DNA of 64,000 bases from Leptospira biflexa (lineage in GTDB: Bacteria > Spirochaetota > Spirochaetia > Treponematales > Rectinemataceae): the NCBI GenBank assembly GCA_020721875.1, contig DYLX01000003.1:14510-78509 (forward strand), read 5' to 3'. This document shows, in pieces, positions 52,040 to 59,944 of this stretch (position 1 is its first letter; the number at the start of each line of letters is the position of its first letter). Made by a program: the position numbers and the translations under genes. A model generated the notes under the pieces. It saw nothing but the letters and a program-made list of their open reading frames with translations. It was not told where the DNA came from and did no database searches.

Positions 52040-52915
52040 ATGACAGAACAACAGCGAATCAACAAAGCCGCGCACCGAGCCAAGGCGCTCAGACGCCTCG
52101 TTCCCCATGTCATTCTATGGATAGGCATCGCGATTATCGTGTTTCCGATCTACTTTATCTTCTCGGCCTCTTCGCACACGAATGCCGAAATCCAAGCCGC
52201 GCCCATGCCGCTCGGCATCGGGCCGCATCTTATCGAGAACTACAAGCAAGCGCTCTTCCAGGGTACCCAGAACATGGGCACACCAGTATGGATAATGCTG
52301 AAAAACTCCCTCATCATGGCGCTTGGCATCTCAGTGGGCAAGATTGTGGTATCGCTTATGGCAGCATTTGCGATCGTGTTCTTCAAGTTTCCGCTGCGCA
52401 ACTTTTGCTTCTGGGCGATCTTCATCACCCTAATGTTGCCGGTTGAGGTGCGTATCATGCCGACGTATAAGGTCATATCAGACCTGGGCATGCTGAACAC
52501 CTACGCGGGCCTTATTCTGCCGATGATCGTGTCGGCAACGGCGGTATTCCTTTTCAGACAATTCTTCATGTCGATTCCGCGGGAGATCGCCGAAGCGTCG
52601 CAGATCGATGGCGCCACCCCGATGCAGTTCTTCCGCCATATTCTCGCCCCGATGACCCGCACGCCAATCGCGGCCATGTTCGTAATCCAGTTCATCTACG
52701 GATGGAACCAGTACCTATGGCCACTTTTGATTACCACAAAGCCCGAATTTTATACTCTGCTAATTGGCATAAACCGCATGATTTCCGGGGCTGATGTCGA
52801 GATACAGTGGCAGATCGCTATGGCGACGACGCTGCTGGCGATGCTGCCGCCGGTTATCGTCGTCGTGCTGATGCAGAAGCAATTTATAAGCGGCATGACG
52901 GAAACTGAGAAATAA
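52040..52915 (+). CDS. ugpE: ABC permease, UgpE type
   Basis: A 291-residue six-helix permease (MalG/UgpE class). The first helix is HVILWIGIAIIVFPIYFIFSASSHTNAE and the EAA loop EIAEASQIDGATPMQFFRHILAPM (about residues 185-208). The C-terminal QKQFISGMTETEK ending is characteristic of the UgpE/MalG family. Ends the ugp unit before the bidirectional terminator at 52994. Confidence 0.92.
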   Translation: MTEQQRINKAAHRAKALRRLVPHVILWIGIAIIVFPIYFIFSASSHTNAEIQAAPMPLGIGPHLIENYKQALFQGTQNMGTPVWIMLKNSLIMALGISVGKIVVSLMAAFAIVFFKFPLRNFCFWAIFITLMLPVEVRIMPTYKVISDLGMLNTYAGLILPMIVSATAVFLFRQFFMSIPREIAEASQIDGATPMQFFRHILAPMTRTPIAAMFVIQFIYGWNQYLWPLLITTKPEFYTLLIGINRMISGADVEIQWQIAMATTLLAMLPPVIVVVLMQKQFISGMTETEK

Positions 52916-52993
52916 TAAAAGGGCGGAGAGCCAATAAAACGCGCGCGCCGCACAACACCTGACGCGCCCTCCTCCGCTCTCAACTCTCACAAG

Positions 52994-53030
52994 AAATGAG
53001 GCCCTCGGCATTGCGCCGAGGGCCTCATTT
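52994..53030. terminator. Bidirectional terminator between ugpE and uxaC
   Basis: A perfect 16-bp stem: arms AAATGAGGCCCTCGGC (52994-53009) and its complement (53015-53030), five-base loop, with A/T tracts on both sides. It separates the convergent ugp and hexuronate units. Confidence 0.88.
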
Positions 53031-53100
53031 TGTCAGACCGCTGTGCTGCGCAGGCAGCGCGTCCGAGCGACATACTCGGCTGGCCGCGGCGCGCCCCAGA

Positions 53101-54540
53101 TTACTTCATGCCAAAGTAGCGCTCGGCGTTCTCCCAGCAGATACCGCGTACAAGGTCGTCGGTGTAGCGCGGATCGTCGGGTAGCTCGCCGTTCTCGACC
53201 CACTCGCCCACGAGGTTGCAGAGGATGCGGCGGAAGTACTCGTGCCTCGGGAAAGACATGAAGGATCTCGAGTCGGTGAGCATGCCCACCCATGCGCCGA
53301 GGAAGCCGGCGCCCGCGTACTCGCGCATATGGCGCTCCATGCCGTCCTTCTGGTCATTGAACCACCAGGCCGCGCCGAGCTGAACTTTGCCCGGCACCTG
53401 CGATTCCGTCGCCTCGGGCGCGGTGCCCGCGAAGCTGCCCGCGATGGTGGCGAGTGGATTGTGTTTGGAGGGATCGAGGGTATAGAGGATCGTTTTGGGG
53501 AGCTGGCCCTCGCCCTCGAGTTGGCCTAAGAATTTTGCCAATGGTGGAGTGATCGGCTCGTCGCTGGTGCTGTCGGCGCCGATATCCGGACCGAGCGCGG
53601 CGAAAAGACGAGGATTGATGCTGCGCAGCGCGCCGATGTGGAGCTGCATGGTCCAGCCGCGTTGTGCGTTGAGTCGCGCGAGGTGCAGAAGGAGCGCGGT
53701 TGAAAGTTGCTCTTGTTCGAGTACCGAGAGCGCGGTGCCCGCGCGTCCCTTTTTTACCATCGCGTCAAGCTCTGCTTCCGCCGCCGGTGCGTAGGGTGGC
53801 ACCAGTATGGCATGGTCGGAGAGTCGCGAACCCATCGCATGGAAGTACTCGTGGCGCGCAGCCAGCGCGGCCGCAAGGGCGCCATACGACTGAATGTCGG
53901 CGCCGACTACTTTTTCGAGCGCATCGACATATGCATTCCAGGCGGCGATATCCCTAGTATTCAGTGCCTTGTCCGGCCTAAAGGCGGGCAGCACCCTTGT
54001 TTTGAACGACGAGCCGGCAGCCTGCTCCGCCGCGATCGCCTTGTGCCAGCGTAGATCGTCGATGGGATCGTCGGTGGTGCAGATCACCTTCACGTTGAAC
54101 TTCGTGAGGAGGAAACGCGGCGTGATGTCGCCTTTTACCAGCACTCGGTTCGCCCGTTCGCGAATCTCGAGCGCATTCTCGGGCGTTAATACATCTTCGA
54201 TGCCGAAGATTCTCTGGAGCTCGAGGTGCGACCACTGGACGAGGGGGTTACCCGCCGCCTTGGTAACCGCTTTCGCGTACTCGACAAACTTTTTATCCCA
54301 GGGACCGTTGCCATCGCAGAGCGCCTCGGGAGAGCCGTTCGCCCTCATAATGCGCCACTTGTAGTGATCGCCCTCGAGCCACATCTGCGCAATATCCTCG
54401 AAAGGCTTATTCTCCGCGATCGCCTTGGGCGAGAGGTGACAATGATAGTCGAAAATCGGCAAGTCTTTTGCGACTTTAAAGTAGAGGCGTTTCGCGGTCT
54501 CATTCTTTAACAGAAAGTTTTCATCAAGAAAACGATTCAT
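53101..54540 (-). CDS. uxaC: Glucuronate/galacturonate isomerase
   Basis: A 479-residue UxaC of the amidohydrolase superfamily, isomerising D-glucuronate to D-fructuronate and D-galacturonate to D-tagaturonate. Visible are FDYHCHLSPKAIAEN with the HxH pair (about residues 27-29), ICTTDDPIDDLRWHK (about residue 155), LHIGALR and the C-terminal LTDSRSFMSFPRHEYFRRI. ATG 54540 follows GGAGAAATC; upstream codons in frame overlap the previous gene. Last gene of the dctPQM-reductase-uxaC unit. Confidence 0.94.
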   Translation of the reverse strand: MNRFLDENFLLKNETAKRLYFKVAKDLPIFDYHCHLSPKAIAENKPFEDIAQMWLEGDHYKWRIMRANGSPEALCDGNGPWDKKFVEYAKAVTKAAGNPLVQWSHLELQRIFGIEDVLTPENALEIRERANRVLVKGDITPRFLLTKFNVKVICTTDDPIDDLRWHKAIAAEQAAGSSFKTRVLPAFRPDKALNTRDIAAWNAYVDALEKVVGADIQSYGALAAALAARHEYFHAMGSRLSDHAILVPPYAPAAEAELDAMVKKGRAGTALSVLEQEQLSTALLLHLARLNAQRGWTMQLHIGALRSINPRLFAALGPDIGADSTSDEPITPPLAKFLGQLEGEGQLPKTILYTLDPSKHNPLATIAGSFAGTAPEATESQVPGKVQLGAAWWFNDQKDGMERHMREYAGAGFLGAWVGMLTDSRSFMSFPRHEYFRRILCNLVGEWVENGELPDDPRYTDDLVRGICWENAERYFGMK

Positions 54541-54553
54541 GATTTCTCCACGT

Positions 54554-55381
54554 TCAGATATTGTCGATGAGGTATCCGCCATCGACGGGAATGCTTACGC
54601 CCGTTACAAAACCAGCTGCCTTCGGGCTCGCCAGATAGAGCGCAGCACCCCAGAGCTCCTCGAACTCGCCAAAGCGCCCGAAAGGAGTGCGCGCGATAAT
54701 GGACTTGCCGCGCGCCGTGAGTTCGCCCGTAGCCGTATCGAAAAGGAGGGCGCGATTCTGGTTGCCGACATAGAAGCCCGGCGCGATTGCGTTGACCCTG
54801 ATGCCGTAAGACGCGAGTTCCTTGGCGAGGCCCTCGGTGAGATTGAGTACGCCCGCTTTCGCGGCGTCATATGCCCAAGTGCCGGAGAGCGGCTTGTAAC
54901 TCGCCATTGAGGTCATGTTGATAATGGACCCCTTGATGCCCGCGCCAATCCACGCTTTCGCAAAGACTCTCGAAGGAATCATGAGGCCCGACATGAGATT
55001 GAGCCTGAGGATTTCCTCAAATTTCGCCTCATCGAAATCGAGAAAGGGCCCCTTGCCCATATTACCGCCGACACCGTTGAGGAGAATGTCAGGGGCGCCG
55101 AGCGCCGACACGGTTTCGTCGTACGCAGCCACGCAGGCTTCGGTTGAGGCCGTATCGACCGTAATGCCTATCACCACGCCGCTATCCGCGGGTAGCCCCG
55201 CCTGTTTCTTGACGAGGTCTGCAGCCTCGCTCATGGGATGGTGAGTCCCACGCCCCCAGAGCGCAACTTTTGCCTCAGCCTTTGCGAAAGCAACCGCGAT
55301 CGACGAGGGCAACGCGCCCCCGCCTCCTGTTACTACTGCAATATGCCCATTCAGCCCAAAAAATGACTCAATAAATGACAT
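54554..55381 (-). CDS. SDR-family oxidoreductase, probable D-fructuronate reductase (mannonate dehydrogenase)
   Basis: A 275-residue classical short-chain dehydrogenase with NAD(P) loop VTGGGGALPSSIA (about residues 18-30), the NGVGGN strand, catalytic SMASYKPLSGTWAYDAAKAG (Ser...YxxxK) and PGFYVGNQNR. This sequence type, between uxaC and a TRAP importer, is the non-UxuB SDR form of mannonate oxidoreductase that converts fructuronate to mannonate. The cofactor loop is atypical in having proline where glycine or cysteine is usual. AAGGAAGGAG ribosome site. Confidence 0.8.
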   Translation of the reverse strand: MSFIESFFGLNGHIAVVTGGGGALPSSIAVAFAKAEAKVALWGRGTHHPMSEAADLVKKQAGLPADSGVVIGITVDTASTEACVAAYDETVSALGAPDILLNGVGGNMGKGPFLDFDEAKFEEILRLNLMSGLMIPSRVFAKAWIGAGIKGSIINMTSMASYKPLSGTWAYDAAKAGVLNLTEGLAKELASYGIRVNAIAPGFYVGNQNRALLFDTATGELTARGKSIIARTPFGRFGEFEELWGAALYLASPKAAGFVTGVSIPVDGGYLIDNI

Positions 55382-55396
55382 ACGAAAACTCCTTCC

Positions 55397-56695
55397 TTAC
55401 GGCATGAGCAGATTTGGTAAGAACATGGTAATCTCTGGGATATAGGTCACCAACATCAGCACCACAACCATCGCAATATACATCGGGAGCATCGCCTTTG
55501 TCACTCTTTCGATCGAGATTTTGCCGATCGCGCAGCCTACGAAAAGGGCTGAGCCGACGGGCGGTGTAGTGAGGCCGATGGCCAAATTGATCATCAATAT
55601 GATGCCGAAGTGTATCGGCGAGAGTCCGAGCTTCCCTACCACAACGGGGTACAGAATTGGAGTAATGATGAGGATGAGCGGGGCCATGTCCATGATCATA
55701 CCGAGGAAGATTAACAGGATGTTGATGAGCAGCAGGAGAAGTATCTTGTTGTCCGTGATGCCCAGGAGAAAATCGGTCGCCATCGCGGGGATTCGCAGGT
55801 AGGCCATGAGCCATGAGAACGCACTGGCGGAGGCAATGAGCGCCATGACCATCGTCAGCGTCTTCAGCGTATTATACAGAATCATTTTGAATTGTCGCAG
55901 CGGAATTTGTTTGTACACGAAGAATGTGATGATGAATGCATAAATCGCCGCAACCGCCGCCGATTCTGTCGCGGTGAAAATACCAAGAATTACGCCGCCC
56001 ATGATGATGACTGCGGTCAATAGGCCGAGAAACGCGTCGCCGAATATTTTAATGGCTTGTCGGAGGGTGACTTTCGGCTCCTTCGGATAATTCCGTCTTA
56101 CCGAAATAATATACGAAATGACCATGAGCGAGAGACCGATCATGATTCCGGGGATATAGCCGCCTAAGAAGAGTCGTCCCACGGACACGCCGCCTGCGGC
56201 GACCGAATAGATGATCATGTTGTGACTCGGTGGGATGATAACTCCCTGGGTTGAGGTGGTGACGGTGAGCGCGACCGCGAAATCCTCGTCATAGCCCTTC
56301 TTTTTCATAAGCGGAATGATGATCGAACCGGTCGACGCGACATCGGCCACTGCCGAACCTGATATTCCACCGAAAAACATACTGTCGACGCAGTTGACCA
56401 TCGCCAGCCCACCTCGAATCCGCCCCACCACTACATTGGCGAGATCGATCAGTTTCTGCGCAATCCCACCCTGGCCAATCATTTCACCCGCGATGATGAA
56501 GAAGGGAATCGCCAACAAGGAGAAGGACTTCACACCCTGCACCATCTGTTGGACGATCGCCATGAGAGGAATATTGAGGTACAGCGCGGTCGCGATCGAG
56601 GCGGTCGTGAGCGAAAACGTGATCGGCACGCGGAGCACCACGAGCAGGATGAATCCGCCCATGAGGATAAATGTTGCGGTGGTTGGGTCGTTCAT
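55397..56695 (-). CDS. dctM: TRAP transporter large permease DctM
   Basis: A 432-residue, 12-helix-type TRAP large subunit that carries the cation-driven transport path. Examples are GGFILLVVLRVPITFSLTTASIATALYLNIPLMAIVQQMVQGVKSFSLLAIPFFIIAGE at the start, FGGISGSAVADVASTGSIIIPLM and VTTSTQGVIIPPSHNMIIYS in the middle, and HFGIILMINLAIGLTTPPVG near the end. Start overlaps the dctQ stop by four bases. Confidence 0.95.
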   Translation of the reverse strand: MNDPTTATFILMGGFILLVVLRVPITFSLTTASIATALYLNIPLMAIVQQMVQGVKSFSLLAIPFFIIAGEMIGQGGIAQKLIDLANVVVGRIRGGLAMVNCVDSMFFGGISGSAVADVASTGSIIIPLMKKKGYDEDFAVALTVTTSTQGVIIPPSHNMIIYSVAAGGVSVGRLFLGGYIPGIMIGLSLMVISYIISVRRNYPKEPKVTLRQAIKIFGDAFLGLLTAVIIMGGVILGIFTATESAAVAAIYAFIITFFVYKQIPLRQFKMILYNTLKTLTMVMALIASASAFSWLMAYLRIPAMATDFLLGITDNKILLLLLINILLIFLGMIMDMAPLILIITPILYPVVVGKLGLSPIHFGIILMINLAIGLTTPPVGSALFVGCAIGKISIERVTKAMLPMYIAMVVVLMLVTYIPEITMFLPNLLMP

Positions 56696-57237
56696 GATTC
56701 ACTCCTGAATATATCTCGTATCTTCCCGCCTTCGCCGGAAAGGTATTGATCAATTTTTTCATCAAACATATCGAGCCCAAGTATGTGGAAAAGCGCTTCG
56801 ACAATGACCACAAAACCAGAAAATGGCAGCACGAGGTAGAGAATCCCTGCGGGCAGCTTGGTGGCGGGCATGATAGAGCGCATCGTGAAATTGACAAGCT
56901 TGGATCCATATATGATCATGATGACGCCCACGAATATGTAGATCGCATCCGCGAGAAAATCGAGTGCCCTATTGAACCATTTCGGGAGGGACTCCCGTTT
57001 CATCAGATTGATGGAAAAATGTAAGCGGTGTTTTACTCCAAGGCCGAGCGAAAGGAAAATGAACCACACCTCCATGACGAGAGCAATTTCCTCGGACCAG
57101 TAGATGCCACTATTAAAAACATATCTAAGCACGACATTCGCGAACACAAGCAGAAGCATCGCCACTACCATGATCATCGAAAAATTGATGAGCAGGACGT
57201 GTATCAACGTGACCGCCGTGACCAATGATTTCTTCAT
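56692..57237 (-). CDS. dctQ: TRAP transporter small permease DctQ
   Basis: A 181-residue four-helix small subunit. The core YVFNSGIYWSEEIALVMEVWFIFLSLGLGVKHRLHFSINLM is the DctQ signature. The C-terminal tail (about residues 155-181) is cytoplasmic and longer than minimal. Separated from dctP by 117 bases that contain two hairpins. Confidence 0.93.
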   Translation of the reverse strand: MKKSLVTAVTLIHVLLINFSMIMVVAMLLLVFANVVLRYVFNSGIYWSEEIALVMEVWFIFLSLGLGVKHRLHFSINLMKRESLPKWFNRALDFLADAIYIFVGVIMIIYGSKLVNFTMRSIMPATKLPAGILYLVLPFSGFVVIVEALFHILGLDMFDEKIDQYLSGEGGKIRDIFRSES

Positions 57238-57274
57238 ATCTCACCTCAAAGACTCGAATTCATACAACAAAATA

Positions 57275-57336
57275 CCGGCATTGCGCCGGCAGAGTATACA
57301 AAGTTGGGAAACCGCGCGACGAGCGTGCGGCTTCCC
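57275..57336 (-). terminator. Two stem-loops between dctP and dctQ
   Basis: Minus-strand order: first GGGAAGCCGC ... GCGGTTTCCC (57336-57306, one mismatch), then CCGGC-GCAAT-GCCGG (57289-57275) followed by a T-rich stretch. Partial termination or 3' stabilisation would raise dctP over dctQM, as is usual for binding-protein genes. Confidence 0.6.
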
Positions 57337-57354
57337 GCAAAACTTAACAAAATA

Positions 57355-58332
57355 TTATTTTACTGCGCGAATACGAGCCACGAGGTCCTGAACCTCTTTC
57401 GGTTGTTTCTTGTACATGGGTTCGACAGTCTTCATCCACTCGGTCTTGTCGGGAATGGGGATGATGGTGCAGCCAGCCGCGGTAACTTTGTCCATGGAGA
57501 GTTTTACATAGGCATTCCATTGGGTGCGCTGGTAGTCGATCGCGTCGAAAGCAGCCTGCTTGATGAGATCCTGATCAGCCTTCGAAAGCCTTCCGAGGGA
57601 GATCTTGGAGCCGACGATGATCTCGGGGACCATAGTATGCTCGTCGAGCGTGTAGAACTTCGCGACTTCATAGTGGCTGGCAGAGTAGTAAGATGGAGGA
57701 TTGTTCTCAGCGCCGTCGATAACGCCGGTCTGGAGGCCGGAGTAGACCTCGCCGTAGGGCATTGGGGTCGGGACCGCACCAAAGGAACGGACGAGATCAA
57801 GCATGAGTTCACTCTCCTGGACCCGGATCTTCATCCCTTTGAGGTCGGAGGGAGTTCGGACGGCCTTCTTGCTGTTGTAGAAGCTGCGGGCGCCGCCATC
57901 GAACCAACCGAGGCCGATAAACCCGAAGGGCTCGAGGCTGGCGAGAAGCTCTTTGCCAATGTCGCCCTTGAGCACTTTCCACATGTGGTCAGCATCACGG
58001 TACAGATAGGGCATTTGGAAAGCATTCAGTTTCGGGACAAAGCTGGCAAGTGGGCTAATGGAAACACGGGTCAGATCGATCGCACCGAATTGGACCTGTT
58101 CGATTACGGCTTTTTCCTCACCGAGCTGCGAGCCCGGATACACTTCGATGATAATACGGCCGTTCGAACGCACATTGACGAGACGCGCGAACTCTTCATC
58201 TCCCATCTCGGTGGGATATCCCTTTGGATGCGTCTCAGCGAGTCGCAGCACGATCGGCTTTGCCTGCGCAAAGAGCATCGCTGGAACGAGGATAAGGAGC
58301 ATGAAGAACGCTACCTTGATGAACCTTTTCAT
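57355..58332 (-). CDS. dctP: TRAP transporter substrate-binding protein DctP (hexuronate)
   Basis: A 325-residue exported binding protein (signal VAFFMLLILVPAMLFAQ). The DctP fold shows VLRLAETHPKGYPTEMGDEEFARLV, the ligand-contact strand KGMKIRVQESELMLDLVRSFGAVPTPMPYGEVYSGLQTGVIDGAENNPPSYYS (about residues 155-205) with the carboxylate-binding arginine (RVQ). Genomic context (uxaC, uxaE, fructuronate reductase) points to galacturonate/glucuronate. ATG 58332 follows a strong AAGGAGG; longer forms from 58389 lack a signal at their N-terminus. Confidence 0.92.
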   Translation of the reverse strand: MKRFIKVAFFMLLILVPAMLFAQAKPIVLRLAETHPKGYPTEMGDEEFARLVNVRSNGRIIIEVYPGSQLGEEKAVIEQVQFGAIDLTRVSISPLASFVPKLNAFQMPYLYRDADHMWKVLKGDIGKELLASLEPFGFIGLGWFDGGARSFYNSKKAVRTPSDLKGMKIRVQESELMLDLVRSFGAVPTPMPYGEVYSGLQTGVIDGAENNPPSYYSASHYEVAKFYTLDEHTMVPEIIVGSKISLGRLSKADQDLIKQAAFDAIDYQRTQWNAYVKLSMDKVTAAGCTIIPIPDKTEWMKTVEPMYKKQPKEVQDLVARIRAVK

Positions 58333-58396
58333 ACAATAAACCTCCTTAAGGTTTTGTAAGATATGATTTTGATCGCGGAGATCCCGCATCTTTACG

Positions 58397-58461
58397 ATTG
58401 TAATGGGAAGAATCGATTCTTAGTCGTGGTAATTCCGTGCTGAGGTGTGGTAATTTCATGC
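58397..58461 (-). promoter_or_regulatory. dctP promoter with AraC-type direct repeats and a spacer palindrome
   Basis: Minus strand: -10 TACAAT (58402-58397), no good -35 (GACTAA at 58425-58420). Immediately upstream are two 15-bp direct repeats, GCACGGAATTACCAC (58440-58426) and GCATGAAATTACCAC (58461-58447), 21 bp apart. AAGAATCGATTCTT (58408-58421), a perfect palindrome, sits in the spacer. This fits an activator-dependent promoter for the neighbouring YesN/AraC regulator plus a possible repressor site. Confidence 0.7.
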
Positions 58462-58494
58462 GCCGATCGCGCGATGCGGCAAAATCCGCTTTTT

Positions 58495-58542
58495 TCTGCG
58501 CTTGCCGTCTTCTGCGCTTCCCGTCTTCTGCGCATACCGTCT
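58495..58542. repeat. Three tandem copies of a 16-bp unit
   Basis: TCTGCGCTTGCCGTCT, TCTGCGCTTCCCGTCT and TCTGCGCATACCGTCT follow one another without gaps. The last overlaps the stop codon of the response-regulator gene. Confidence 0.85.
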
Positions 58543-59944
58543 ACTTTATTCGGCATCCTCGGTGTTCAGCGTCCGATCCGAGCGAAGAAGGTAAAACCCC
58601 CTCAATCTTCAAGAACACTTTGGTGAAGTAACTCTGATCGCCGAAGCCCACTAAGAAGCTCGCCTCTTTCGCACTGAGTCCTGTAGCGAGGAGGCTTTTG
58701 GCGTGGGCTACACGGATACGGGCGAGCGTTTCTCGAAAGGAGAGCCCAATCTCACGCTTTAAAGTTCGGGAGAGGTGAGAAGGGCTCACCCCGAGCGCCT
58801 GGGCGGTGGTTTCGATGCCAATGCGCTTCATGAAATTTTCATGAAGCCAAGAGAGCGCGCGGCCGGAGAGTATACTGGAGCCCAAGATCTCGGTTGAGCT
58901 CCCGCTGAGTGCGGAGTCGGGTGGTATTGGTCGCAGGAAAAGAACAGGTTTGCGGGTGCTGGTGAGGTCGAGGGCAGTCTTCGCGGAAGAGAGCGCAAGT
59001 CCGAGATACTCTGGTGCTCCGATACTCAGCCCAAAACCGAGAGTACCCACGTGCGCGTCGACGCAGTGCGTGTAGAAGGTTTCGATCTTTGACCGCACCA
59101 GGGCTTCGCTCCGTAGACACAGTTCTTGAACCTCCGAGTCCAGGCTACGGGACGATTCCGATTCAGCGAGCACAATGAGGAGCGCGGTGACGACGGGTTC
59201 AAAAATGGCATTTGTAAGGCCACGCTCGGGATCCCCGCCCCTCGCTGAGGTGAAGATGATGCACCGCTCGGTCGGCAAGTCTAGATCTTCGGCGAGGTAG
59301 CGCCGCGCCAAGGCTGCAAAGGTGCGAGGAAAAGCGTGGGCGGCAATAGAAGTCGACGCGGCCCCCCGTGGCGCTGCACGTACACTCGCGGCAAGCACGA
59401 TTCCAATCCACTCGCTGCGCGGCGATTCGAGCGACACATAATGCCGCAACTGCGCGCTGTCGACATTACCCGAACCAAGCCCGTCCTCAATGCTGACTTT
59501 CAGGGCGACTTTGAGATTATCGGCGATACTCATGGTTGCTCTCTGGCGCTCTGCTGCCGCTCTCTTATTGATCACAGCATGGAGGCATTTTTGAAACACA
59601 TCGAGCACATCGGAGGCAGAGGCGGGTTTCAGAAGATATTCTCTCACTCCGAAACGGAGCGCTGCGCGAGCGTAGGTGAAGGTGTCGTATGCAGTGACCA
59701 TTACAATCTCAGGAGGGTCGGAGAGTGCTGCGAGGGAACGCGCCACTTCGAGACCATCGAGGCCGGGCATCCGAATATCCAGAAAGGCGATATCGGGTGT
59801 TGCACGCCTCGACACCTCGAGCGCATCGACGCCGTTCTCAGCCTCGACAATCTGAAGCTGCTCTGGGAGTGTCACAGTTCCTATAATTTTTAGAAGCGCG
59901 CTTCGTTCAAGCGCCTCATCGTCGGCGACGAGCACTCGAATCAT
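58541..59944 (-). CDS. Response regulator with AraC-type output (YesN family)
   Basis: A 467-residue regulator. The N-terminal receiver domain shows RVLVADDEALERSALLKIIG and the phospho-acceptor aspartate in DIAFLDIRMPGLDGLEV (about residue 56), with conserved Thr and Lys (VTAYDTF, LLKPAS). The C-terminal AraC double helix-turn-helix reads TAQALGVSPSHLSRTLKREIGLSFRETLARIRVAHAKSLLATGLSAKEASFLVGFGDQSYFTKVFLKIEGVLPSSL. It is expected to bind direct repeats of about 21-bp spacing, which are present upstream of dctP. Overlaps the kinase gene by four bases. Confidence 0.93.
   Translation of the reverse strand: MIRVLVADDEALERSALLKIIGTVTLPEQLQIVEAENGVDALEVSRRATPDIAFLDIRMPGLDGLEVARSLAALSDPPEIVMVTAYDTFTYARAALRFGVREYLLKPASASDVLDVFQKCLHAVINKRAAAERQRATMSIADNLKVALKVSIEDGLGSGNVDSAQLRHYVSLESPRSEWIGIVLAASVRAAPRGAASTSIAAHAFPRTFAALARRYLAEDLDLPTERCIIFTSARGGDPERGLTNAIFEPVVTALLIVLAESESSRSLDSEVQELCLRSEALVRSKIETFYTHCVDAHVGTLGFGLSIGAPEYLGLALSSAKTALDLTSTRKPVLFLRPIPPDSALSGSSTEILGSSILSGRALSWLHENFMKRIGIETTAQALGVSPSHLSRTLKREIGLSFRETLARIRVAHAKSLLATGLSAKEASFLVGFGDQSYFTKVFLKIEGVLPSSLGSDAEHRGCRIK

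Noticed and set aside
57304..58359. Open frame (351 codons) antisense to dctP
   Set aside because: dctP has signal peptide, ribosome site and family motifs. The antisense frame would start inside the dctP-dctQ hairpin region and matches nothing.
58426..58542. Clustered repeats considered as a CRISPR array
   Set aside because: The 16-bp units are contiguous with no spacers and the 15-bp units occur only twice. No cas genes are present.
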